Positions 1 through 5,494 of a DNA stretch of 5,538 nucleotides are shown one piece after another. The translations under genes and the position numbers were made by a program. Under the pieces are notes generated by a model, which saw only the letters and a list, made by a program, of their open reading frames with translations, searched no databases and was not told where the DNA came from. The stretch's first letter is position 1, and every line of letters starts with the position of its first letter. The stretch is taken from assembly GCA_900556095.1 (NCBI GenBank), contig USNU01000112.1, positions 1 to 5,538 on the forward strand, written 5' to 3'. The stretch is from an uncultured Bacteroidales bacterium (GTDB taxonomy: Bacteria; Bacteroidota; Bacteroidia; Bacteroidales; Paludibacteraceae).

Positions 1-1
1 A

Positions 2-256
2 CGTCGGATTTTCTTGTACGAAGGGTGGTTCATCAGCGGACTTGGCGCAATGCTCGGATTGCTGCTTGGTGGGGTGATATGCCTGCTGCAACAGCATTTC
101 GGTTTTCTGAAATTGGGCAGTGGGGACGATTATGTCATCTCGGCATACCCGGTGTTGGTGCAGCTGACGGATATACTCATAGTGGCGGCGATTGTATTGT
201 TGCTCGGGTTTGTGTCGGCGTGGTATCCTACACATAAATTGAAGATTAAAAATTAA
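2..256 (+). CDS. ABC transporter permease of FtsX/LolE type, C-terminal end only
   Basis: Only the last 84 codons are present; the gene begins before the window and stops at TAA 254-256. The visible part has two hydrophobic segments: one starting near ISGLGAMLGLLLGG and one near DILIVAAIVLLLGFVSAWYP, joined by a periplasmic stretch containing a QQHFGFLKLG motif and AYPV. This layout (EGWFIS, helix, Q-Q-x-F-G, AYPV, last helix, then a WYP turn and basic tail) is the usual C-terminus of FtsX-domain permeases of the LolC/LolE group. In that family the protein pairs with an ATPase and works on lipoprotein release or other envelope cargo from the inner membrane; the cargo here cannot be inferred. 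A nearby lipoprotein gene fits an envelope theme but proves nothing. A MacB-type permease is the main alternative. Family assignment is fairly secure, exact function is not. Confidence 0.85.
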   Translation, partial: RRIFLYEGWFISGLGAMLGLLLGGVICLLQQHFGFLKLGSGDDYVISAYPVLVQLTDILIVAAIVLLLGFVSAWYPTHKLKIKN

Positions 257-335
257 CATGCTTCCTTTATTTTGTGCATTGTACATTGTAAAAAGTAAGG
301 TGGATATAAGGAGAATAGGCTCATTTTCCATCTCT

Positions 336-366
336 ATCCTATAACTATCCTATAAGCATCCTATAA
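336..366. repeat. three tandem 11-bp repeats before the lipoprotein start
   Basis: The 9-mer ATCCTATAA occurs exactly three times, at 336-344, 347-355 and 358-366, always 11 bp apart, with variable dinucleotides (CT, GC) between. The array ends two bases before the ATG at 369, so it occupies the position of the ribosome-binding region and 5' leader. A spacing of 11 bp is close to one helical turn, which would suit a row of protein-binding sites. It could also be a simple tandem repeat whose copy number changes leader length. The unit TTATAGGAT (the reverse complement) occurs again at 4627-4635. The repeat itself is seen directly; any function is inference. Confidence 0.85.
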
Positions 367-368
367 CA

Positions 369-905
369 ATGAAGAGCAAATTTTTTATCATATATCTATT
401 ATGTGTGTGCGCGCTGATGGCGTGCAGGGAAACCAAACGCCAAGAACCTGCACAACAATACGCCACGGAGTTTACTTCGTGCTATGTGGAGCAGTACGGC
501 AAGGTTTATGATAGTGTGCCGCACAATGTGTTTGCGCTCGATCTGTATTCCGACGGGCTGTCGCTCGATTCGACACGGCGTATTGTCGGTACGGGTACCA
601 ACCTGTATATCAGTGATATATTTCTTGCGGATTCGCTCCTTGCTGTGGGGGCATACCATAGCGATACCACTGCCGTTACCCATACATTCCTACCCGGACA
701 GGACTTCGAGGGGACACCTACAGGGATATATCTGTTTTCGGTCGTTGAGTCGGCAAATGCGGGTGTGCAAGTAGTTGATTCAGGGCGTTTTGAGGTTAGT
801 ATCACGCCTGATTCACTATACAATATGCACTTTATGCTCTACTACGGCAAGCAGACCTACGAGGGGCGTTTTGAGGGAACATTGAACTATTACGATCGGC
901 GATGA
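369..905 (+). CDS. small secreted lipoprotein of unknown function
   Basis: A 178-residue protein that I do not recognise at family level. It starts MKSKFFIIYLLCVCALMAC: two lysines, a hydrophobic core and a lipobox L16-M17-A18-C19, so it should be cleaved by signal peptidase II and lipidated on C19. The mature part is about 160 residues, rich in short alternating hydrophobic and polar stretches (for example VFALDLYSDG, YLFSVVES, RFEVSI, MHFMLYYG), which suggests a beta-sandwich or small barrel. It ends in YEGRFEGTLNYYDRR, a strand-like ending common in small Bacteroidetes lipoproteins. Residues after C19 (RETKRQE) are mixed charge and not a clear acidic surface-export signal, so its final membrane face is uncertain. 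The ATG follows three 11-bp repeats, and the TGA stop overlaps the next start. No truncation is seen. Coding status is well supported; function is unknown. Confidence 0.85.
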   Translation: MKSKFFIIYLLCVCALMACRETKRQEPAQQYATEFTSCYVEQYGKVYDSVPHNVFALDLYSDGLSLDSTRRIVGTGTNLYISDIFLADSLLAVGAYHSDTTAVTHTFLPGQDFEGTPTGIYLFSVVESANAGVQVVDSGRFEVSITPDSLYNMHFMLYYGKQTYEGRFEGTLNYYDRR

Positions 906-1813
906 GTGGCAAAGAAAAAGACCCCATATATAGAGAATACCACACGTATCTGTTGTTGGAACGGTCGTACTCCAAGAATACGATTGTATCGTATGAGATG
1001 GACTTGGACAAATACAAAGTCTATCTGCAGGAGCATAACCTTGACCCGCTTCGTGTTACATTCGACGACCTGCAAGAGTTTGTTTTCCAGACATTTAAGA
1101 ATATACCCAACGTGCGCACGCAGGCGCGACTACTTTCTACTTTGCGGTCATTTTACCGTTTTCTGCTCTATCATAACTACATCGATGCCGACCCCACGGA
1201 ACTATTAGAGGGACCCCAAAAAGAGATGCACCTGCCACAGGTGCTGAGTGTGGAGGAAATCGATCGGTTGACGGCGGCGATAGATTTGTCGTCCAACGAA
1301 GGGCACCGCAATCGTGCTATTATTGAAATGCTCTATGGCAGCGGGCTACGGGTGAGTGAACTGGTAAACCTGAAACTATCGCAGATGTATCGCAAAGAGG
1401 GCTATATGGTCATCCTTGGCAAAGGAAGCAAACAGCGGTTGGTACCTATCTCGCCTGTGGCGGAGGAGTGGTTCGGCTATTGGATGCAAGACCGCAGTCA
1501 TTGGGAGATAGTCCCCGGTTGCGAAGACATTGCTTTTCTCAACCGCCGCGGACAACAACTGACCCGTATGATGGTGTTTACTATTATTCGCCGCTTGTGC
1601 GAGAAGGCGGGTATTGAAAAAACCGTCTCGCCGCACACCTTGCGCCATTCGTTTGCCACCCACCTCCTGCAAAACGGCGCCGACCTGCGTATCATCCAGC
1701 AACTTCTCGGACACGAGGAACTCTCCACCACGGAGATCTATACTCACCTTGACGTGCAAGACCTCCGCAAGGCTGTCCTACAATATCACCCCGCCAATCG
1801 GAAACACAAATAA
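902..1813 (+). CDS. xerD: XerD-type site-specific tyrosine recombinase
   Basis: A complete 303-residue protein, close to the roughly 300 residues usual for XerC/XerD. Residues about 9-95 form the N-terminal SAM-like core-binding domain (YLLLERSYSKNTIVSYEMDL at its start). Residues about 113-295 form the catalytic domain. All expected catalytic residues are visible: R150 in GSGLRVSEL, K174 in GKGSKQRLVP, H245 and R248 in SPHTLRHSFATHLL, H271 in LLGHEELSTTEIYTH, and nucleophile Y280. The family resolves chromosome dimers at dif during division, usually with XerC and the FtsK translocase. The length, intact motifs and absence of visible attachment sites or mobility genes favour a housekeeping Xer over a phage or transposon integrase. 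XerC or a single XerA-like protein remains possible; the D-type call rests on SPHTLRHSFATHLL and overall resemblance. Its ATG overlaps the upstream TGA (ATGA), suggesting translational coupling; no separate promoter is evident. Confidence 0.88.
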   Translation: MSGKEKDPIYREYHTYLLLERSYSKNTIVSYEMDLDKYKVYLQEHNLDPLRVTFDDLQEFVFQTFKNIPNVRTQARLLSTLRSFYRFLLYHNYIDADPTELLEGPQKEMHLPQVLSVEEIDRLTAAIDLSSNEGHRNRAIIEMLYGSGLRVSELVNLKLSQMYRKEGYMVILGKGSKQRLVPISPVAEEWFGYWMQDRSHWEIVPGCEDIAFLNRRGQQLTRMMVFTIIRRLCEKAGIEKTVSPHTLRHSFATHLLQNGADLRIIQQLLGHEELSTTEIYTHLDVQDLRKAVLQYHPANRKHK

Positions 1814-1848
1814 AAATACTGTATACAACGGAATTATAGAGCCTCTCG

Positions 1849-1864
1849 CACCGCATAGGCGGTG
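1849..1864. other. GC-rich hairpin between xerD and the DUF5686 gene
   Basis: CACCGC (1849-1854) and GCGGTG (1859-1864) form a perfect 6-bp stem with the four-base loop ATAG; a G-T pair at 1848/1865 can extend it. No T-run follows on the + strand, so a standard intrinsic terminator is unlikely. It lies 35 bases before the likely start of the next gene, where it might act on mRNA processing or translation, or may have no role. An AGGAG sequence (1868-1872) comes just after it but is too far from TTG 1899 to be a normal ribosome-binding site. Confidence 0.5.
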
Positions 1865-1898
1865 TATAGGAGACAGACCAAACCCACTGAAGAATTAC

Positions 1899-4301
1899 TT
1901 GAAACGCTTGTTCTGGATATGGTTTTGTGTGATGTGCTGCGCTGTGGGAATGGCGCAGGAGACTATTCTTGTGGGCGATATCCTCAATGAGCAGACGGGC
2001 GAACCGATAGCAGGAGCGAACATCTATTTTGCAGGGACGCATATTGGCACCTCGTCCGACGAACAAGGTGCTTTCATGCTTCGTGCCGACCTCCCGCGTA
2101 AGCGGACACTTGTCGTTTCGGCGGTGGGCTACCATACCCGACGTTACCCCATCGAACCCGGTACTATGGCGGGCGTACAGGTGGCATTGCGCGAGAAAAC
2201 GGCGCTCATTGAGGAAGTTATCGCTACTCCGGGCGAGAATCCTGCTATTCCACTTGTTGCTGCCGTGCGGGCTGCCCGTCCGCATAACGACCGTACCTTG
2301 CAGCCGGACCTGCAAACACCCGCAACCGACATAACAGAACTATATATCAGCAACATACAAAAGCGGCACCTGCAACGGCAACTATGGCGTAGCCTGCAAG
2401 CGGGGCTGCTTACCGGCGAAGACTCCACTTTTCTGCTACCCCTCTATCGCGCCGAACAGGCGGTTCGTTTGCAGGGAACGGACATACAGCCTGCCGGAGA
2501 AAAACACGAACAGGCGTTGGTACTGACGGCGGACGACTATTCCGCCCTGCTTACCACCACAGGTAATCTTAATTTTTATCAGAACTCCGTCTCGCTGCTC
2601 GGGCGTGCATTTCTCTCGCCTTTGGCTACATCTGGAGTCACCTATTATCGCTACTATCTCATTGATTCCGTGCTGACAGAGTCCGGCAAAACCTATTTGG
2701 TCGATTTCCGCACTCGCAACCCTTTTTATGCTACCTTCAACGGTTCGATGCATATTGATTCCGCTACATTGTCAATCCAATCCATAGATGCTACCGTCCC
2801 GGCGCAGACAAGTGTTAACTACCTGAGCAACTTACATATACACCAATCGTTTGCGCCCAACCATACCTTGCAAAGCGAAGAAATCAGTACCCTTTTGGAC
2901 TTCGCTGTCAAGACTGATACCGTGCACCTTTTTCCTACTGTTCTGCTCAAACATTCGATAAGGGCGACTACTATCCCTACCTCCTTTCAGAGTGGGGAAT
3001 TCGCAAACCACGTGCAGTGTGAGACGCTTGAAGAGAGTGGGAAAATCGGGGCATTAGATAGTATTCCCCTTATCCGCACCGCCCGCTGGCTTGCCGCTAT
3101 CATCACCACCGGTTATATTCCTACCGGTGGTGCTGTGGACATCGGGAATATCGAGGAAATACTGCAGGTGAACCAACATGAGACTGTCCACCTTGGTCTG
3201 CCTTTCCGCACCAACGAAAAACTCTGGCGCAATGTCTCGCTTGAGGCATCGTTGGGCTACGGTTTCCGCGACCAAGCATTGAAAGGACTCGGACGGGTAA
3301 ATATCAACTTGCCGACTCTGCGCCGCAACATCTTGTCGGCGGAGTATCAAGACCACTATGTGTGGACAGAGGTGGACGATTTCTCCCGCCTGCTGCGTGA
3401 AAACAGTATAGGTTGGAAGAATATGGATTTCACTGCCTATGCCTTTGAGGCACTGCGCTCCAATCCACACACTCACAACACCGCAGCCCGTCAGCGGCAG
3501 TTCCAACTCCGCACGGAAAACGATTGGACGGATAACCTCGAAACCTCTTTCTCTGTCCGCTTTGGTTGGATGGGTTACGGCGACCCGATGGTAGGCTACC
3601 ATGCTATGCTCGACTATCGCTATCAGTCGCTTGGGGCTATCTTCCGTGTGGGGTTCAAGGAACGCAAAGTGGATATGTATTTCCGTCGCGTGCACGTCTA
3701 TAGTCAATATCCTGTATTGTATCTTGGTTTGGAGGTGGGCTCGTGGCAAACCGACCGTATGATGCACTATCGTATGTATGGCAAACTCAATCTGTTGGTG
3801 CGACAGCAGGTCAACCTCGGCATGGGCGGTTCGCTTGACTGGGCTTTGGCGGCAGGCGTTGTCTTAGGCAAGGTGCCATATCCGATGTTGCACCATTTTG
3901 AGGGAAACCAAGGCTATGCCTACGACCCCTATCGTTTCACGCTGATGAATAATTTTCAGTATGCTGCCGACCGTTACGTGGCGTTGCATGCCGAGTGGAA
4001 CGGACAAGGTATTCTCTTTAACCTTATTCCTGGCGTGCGCTATCTGCGTCTGCGCGAGTTGGTCAGTTTCAAACTTGCCTACGGCTATCTCTCCGACCGC
4101 AATAGCATTGCCCGCGCTGATTGGGCGGAGACCACGTTGCCCGCCCTCACGGGCACGCCTGTTCCTTATATAGAGATGGGTGTAGGTATTGGCAATATAC
4201 TCCGTATAGGCGACCTTTATTCTGTATGGCGGCTTACCAACCGCCAAGACCCGACCACGCCTCTCTGGGCGTTGCGTTTCCGTTTGCATATCGGGCTGTA
4301 A
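1899..4301 (+). CDS. outer-membrane DUF5686-like protein with carboxypeptidase-regulatory-like domain
   Basis: About 800 residues. The N-terminus MKRLFWIWFCVMCCAVGMAQ is a signal peptide with a likely cut after G-M-A, before Q20. Residues about 22-98 are a CarboxypepD_reg-like beta-sandwich (ILVGDILNEQTGEPIAGANI, then a GT-x-IGTSSDEQGAF stretch and SAVGYHT), as in many Bacteroidetes outer-membrane proteins. It is followed by TPGENPA (110-116), typical of DUF5686 proteins. From about residue 430 (GLPFRTNEKLWRNVSLEASLGYG) to the end the pattern is of alternating beta strands with many aromatic residues, expected for an outer-membrane barrel, ending ALRFRLHIGL. Length fits the family. The role of the family is not established. 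The frame is open back into xerD without an ATG. I chose TTG 1899 because it directly precedes KR and the hydrophobic core; CTG 1887 (giving MKNYLKRLFW) and ATG 1932 are alternatives. It lies 85 bp after xerD and may share its transcript. Confidence 0.82.
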   Translation: MKRLFWIWFCVMCCAVGMAQETILVGDILNEQTGEPIAGANIYFAGTHIGTSSDEQGAFMLRADLPRKRTLVVSAVGYHTRRYPIEPGTMAGVQVALREKTALIEEVIATPGENPAIPLVAAVRAARPHNDRTLQPDLQTPATDITELYISNIQKRHLQRQLWRSLQAGLLTGEDSTFLLPLYRAEQAVRLQGTDIQPAGEKHEQALVLTADDYSALLTTTGNLNFYQNSVSLLGRAFLSPLATSGVTYYRYYLIDSVLTESGKTYLVDFRTRNPFYATFNGSMHIDSATLSIQSIDATVPAQTSVNYLSNLHIHQSFAPNHTLQSEEISTLLDFAVKTDTVHLFPTVLLKHSIRATTIPTSFQSGEFANHVQCETLEESGKIGALDSIPLIRTARWLAAIITTGYIPTGGAVDIGNIEEILQVNQHETVHLGLPFRTNEKLWRNVSLEASLGYGFRDQALKGLGRVNINLPTLRRNILSAEYQDHYVWTEVDDFSRLLRENSIGWKNMDFTAYAFEALRSNPHTHNTAARQRQFQLRTENDWTDNLETSFSVRFGWMGYGDPMVGYHAMLDYRYQSLGAIFRVGFKERKVDMYFRRVHVYSQYPVLYLGLEVGSWQTDRMMHYRMYGKLNLLVRQQVNLGMGGSLDWALAAGVVLGKVPYPMLHHFEGNQGYAYDPYRFTLMNNFQYAADRYVALHAEWNGQGILFNLIPGVRYLRLRELVSFKLAYGYLSDRNSIARADWAETTLPALTGTPVPYIEMGVGIGNILRIGDLYSVWRLTNRQDPTTPLWALRFRLHIGL

Positions 4302-4402
4302 AATGACATTTTGTGTAGTTTTTGTTATAGTTAATACTGCTTTTTGCATATTAATACGATTTATACGCAAAACAAATCAAAACGTTACAAAATTGTGTAT
4401 AT
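4302..4402. other. AT-rich spacer, no gene seen
   Basis: This stretch is much richer in A and T than the coding DNA around it and has no credible open frame. TTTTGC (4342-4347) can pair with GCAAAA (4367-4372), plus three inner pairs after a mismatch, giving a weak AT-rich hairpin that might help end transcription from the upstream gene; I do not rate it as a terminator. The part from about 4341 may be distantly related to the sequence after 5316, as if the duplicated segment downstream extended this far, but that alignment needs a gap of about 16 bases. Confidence 0.5.
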
Positions 4403-4533
4403 TTTTGTCTGTGTGGTATAGATTTTGTGTCTTTGTACTCCCAATGGCATAACTATGAAACAGGAATACATATATTTGTTTTTCTCGTGATGTTTTTGCT
4501 CCTTATGGCGTATGCTGATATCTCGCCCGAGAC
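4393..4533 (+). repeat. duplicated promoter and gene-start segment, damaged copy
   Basis: This segment and 5353-5494 are related: both hold TTGT, a TTTTG box, TGTGG, an ATTTTG-xx-CTTTG core, the string AACTATGAAACAG, a signal peptide and CTCGCCCGAGAC. The promoter part is clearly alike but more diverged than the coding part. Offset between the start codons is 960 bp. The segment breaks off abruptly at 4533. This is either a tandem gene duplication whose first member decayed, or members of a dispersed family with a conserved start. Confidence 0.75.
4403..4435 (+). promoter_or_regulatory. degenerate Bacteroidetes-type promoter before the broken gene start
   Basis: TTTTG (4403-4407), a 20-base spacer and TGTCTTTG (4428-4435) resemble the Bacteroidetes sigma-ABfr promoter (TTTG, 19-21 bases, TAnnTTTG), but the second box has TG where TA is usual. 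The ATG of the broken gene lies 19 bases further on. The same layout with the same spacer occurs at 5362-5394, where the second box matches the consensus fully. The lost A may therefore be decay in this copy. Confidence 0.5.
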
Positions 4534-4611
4534 ACGACTAACAACGCCTATTCCTACAACCACATCATCACTCTCGCCTATGAATTCAATCATTTAGGTA
4601 GCATTAGGTGA
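4455..4611 (+). pseudogene. remnant of a secreted-protein gene, frameshifted and shortened
   Basis: The reading frame starts MKQEYIYLFFS and hits TGA at 4488-4490. Restoring one base near 4485 reopens it as LVMFLLLMAYADISPETR, completing a signal peptide and mature start that match the gene at 5415 (MKQKYIYMFFLLMFLPLMVYADVSPET). In the 80 columns from ATG to GAGAC I count 8 substitutions and 1 indel. After 4533 the similarity stops. What follows reads best in a third frame as NNAYSYNHIITLAYEFNHLG, ending at TGA 4609-4611; its alternating aromatic pattern looks like a beta strand from the end of an outer-membrane or secreted protein. I infer that the middle of the gene is lost and that head and tail were joined. 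The head is well supported. That the tail came from the same gene is speculative, because the intact relative runs off the window. Confidence 0.65.
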
Positions 4612-4647
4612 TAGATAGGTGATTCGTTATAGGATGCGCTTAGGATA
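4595..4647. repeat. irregular TAGG repeats before the second lipoprotein
   Basis: TAGGT occurs at 4595-4599, 4605-4609 and 4616-4620, and TAGGA at 4630-4634 and 4641-4645, with steps of 10, 11, 14 and 11 bp. The fourth lies inside GTTATAGGATGC (4626-4637), whose reverse complement GCATCCTATAAC is found exactly at 356-367 in the first array. So both lipoprotein genes are preceded by related repeats in opposite orientation. This copy is more degenerate. A common binding site and a dispersed repeat family are both possible. Confidence 0.6.
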
Positions 4648-4659
4648 GAATGGCTATCC
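4643..4659. other. short inverted repeat around ATG 4650
   Basis: GGATAG (4643-4648) and CTATCC (4654-4659) form a perfect 6-bp stem with a five-base loop AATGG. The left arm is the last unit of the TAGG repeat cluster and the right arm is the same unit inverted. The loop contains an ATG in frame with the lipoprotein, 42 bases before the start I prefer. It could be a palindromic binding site or a weak mRNA hairpin. Confidence 0.4.
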
Positions 4660-4691
4660 ACTTTACTATGTATGTTAATTGTTCCTTGAAT

Positions 4692-5312
4692 ATGAAACGT
4701 TATTCTTTCTATCTGCCGCTTTTATTGGCAGTTGCATTGGCAGGATGCAAAGACCCTACAAATGATTCGGTGACGTCCGGTTCTTCCATAGGCACCACCA
4801 TCTCTGATAGTACATACACCAATTCGGGCGATTTCATCGAGCAATGAGACGCTTACACCTCGGGCGAAATGAAAGTCATTACCCTGACTTGGTCGTCCTC
4901 TTCCGTCAGTATTGACGGCTCTTACGATGGCGTTACCATTACAACGGACGGCACCGATGTTACGATCGTCAGTACCGCTAAAAAAGTGCAGTACGTTCTT
5001 TCTTACGTACCCGAAGTTACGCTCAACCAGATGACACTTCTGCTTTCCTCGCCCACGCTGGCAATAGGTACTACATACACCCTTGTTTCGGGTGGTATCT
5101 ACACGGCGAGTACCGCATCGGACGCTGTCTTGTTCCACAACTTGACCAACGCAGGCATGCTCTCCTCGCCTACCACACTCACTACTGCCACTCTCTCGTC
5201 GGTGGTAATCACGGCCGGCAATGTCTCCAATGATGGCGGAGGCGGTCACCCGGGCGGAGGAGGCAATCCGGGCGGTAACCCCGGCGGAGGTGGTCGTCCC
5301 GGTGGTTGGTAA
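4692..5312 (+). pseudogene. Cthe_2159-like lipoprotein with in-frame TGA and missing middle
   Basis: From ATG 4692 the frame reads MKRYSFYLPLLLAVALAGC, a lipoprotein signal peptide with lipobox L16-A17-G18-C19, then KDPTND and a Ser/Thr-rich linker. TGA at 4845-4847 (codon 52) interrupts it; the same frame then stays open for 154 codons to TAA 5310-5312. After the stop, VSIDGSYDGVTITTDGTDVT and KKVQYVLS resemble the N-terminal repeat of Cthe_2159-type carbohydrate-binding lipoproteins. It then passes directly to LNQMTLLLSSPTLAIGTTYT and LVSGG, which resemble the C-terminal part of that family. A Gly/Pro-rich tail ends GGGRPGGW. Family members I know of are several hundred residues with a beta-helical body between these parts, so a large internal loss is likely. 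An intact protein would be about 206 residues, surface lipid-anchored and perhaps polysaccharide-binding. ATG 4650 is in frame but adds 14 residues ahead of a good signal peptide. Separate restart at ATG 4869 would lack a signal. The family call is from memory of motifs. Confidence 0.65.
5235..5309 (+). repeat. Gly/Pro-rich coding repeat at the lipoprotein C-terminus
   Basis: The last 25 residues of the lipoprotein frame consist of GGGG-x-P and GG-x-P units (with x being H, N, N and R), ending in W. At DNA level GGCGGAGG- and CCGGGCGG-like blocks recur. Such glycine-rich tails are common at the end of Cthe_2159-type proteins and are probably flexible. The tail is in frame with the rest of the broken gene and shows no frameshift. 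Confidence 0.75.
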
Positions 5313-5352
5313 ATGTTTTTGCGTATGAAAAATAGACGAAATATGATAAATA

Positions 5353-5494
5353 GTTGTCTGCTTTTGCTTATGTGGCGTAAATTTTGTACCTTTGTGGTCT
5401 CAAATCGTGCAACTATGAAACAGAAATATATATATATGTTTTTCCTCCTGATGTTTTTGCCCCTTATGGTGTATGCCGATGTCTCGCCCGAGAC
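5353..5494 (+). repeat. duplicated promoter and gene-start segment, intact copy
   Basis: This is the counterpart of 4393-4533. It keeps the full TACCTTTG box and an uninterrupted signal peptide, so it looks like the functional copy. Six of the eight coding substitutions against the other copy change the amino acid (for example K to E, M to L, P to L), and two are silent. The similarity ends at GAGAC (5490-5494), although this frame continues open beyond it. Confidence 0.75.
5362..5394 (+). promoter_or_regulatory. Bacteroidetes-type promoter
   Basis: TTTTG (5362-5366), 20 bases, then TACCTTTG (5387-5394) fits the Bacteroidetes housekeeping promoter TTTG-N19-21-TAnnTTTG. The ATG at 5415 is 20 bases after the second box, giving a leader of only about 10-15 bases if transcription starts at the usual distance. 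The leader shows no Shine-Dalgarno sequence, which is normal for this phylum. Confidence 0.75.

Noticed and set aside
268..274. Promoter box for the lipoprotein at 369
   Set aside because: TATTTTG is one T short of TAnnTTTG, and no TTTG lies about 20 bases upstream of it.
336..366. CRISPR-like array
   Set aside because: The repeats are 9-11 bp with two-base gaps, far shorter than CRISPR repeats and spacers, and no cas gene is present.
902..1813. Integrase of a mobile element
   Set aside because: Length and motifs fit a housekeeping Xer protein. I see no attachment-site repeats, tRNA gene or mobility genes nearby.
1614..1898. Upstream extension of the 1899-4301 frame into xerD
   Set aside because: The frame is open there only as a shadow of xerD. 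The translated extension is Pro/Thr/Arg-rich, lies before a clear signal peptide, and overlaps catalytic-domain codons of xerD.
3054..3767. A 237-codon open frame on the - strand
   Set aside because: It lies wholly within the DUF5686-like gene, has no recognisable domain or start signals, and the + frame shows clear family motifs. The other - strand frames were rejected for the same kinds of reasons.
4845..4847. TGA read as selenocysteine or tryptophan
   Set aside because: Nothing about a lipoprotein linker calls for selenocysteine, I see no convincing SECIS-like hairpin just downstream, and a neighbouring gene uses TGA as its stop.
4844..4847. ATGA stop-start overlap suggesting a second coupled gene
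   Set aside because: The ATG at 4844 opens a different frame that ends after a few codons; the coding-like frame is the one continuing in phase with 4692.
5313..5335. Terminator after the lipoprotein frame
   Set aside because: TTTTT (5316-5320) and AAAAA (5328-5332) could pair, but a five-base A-T stem with no GC pairs is too weak to call.
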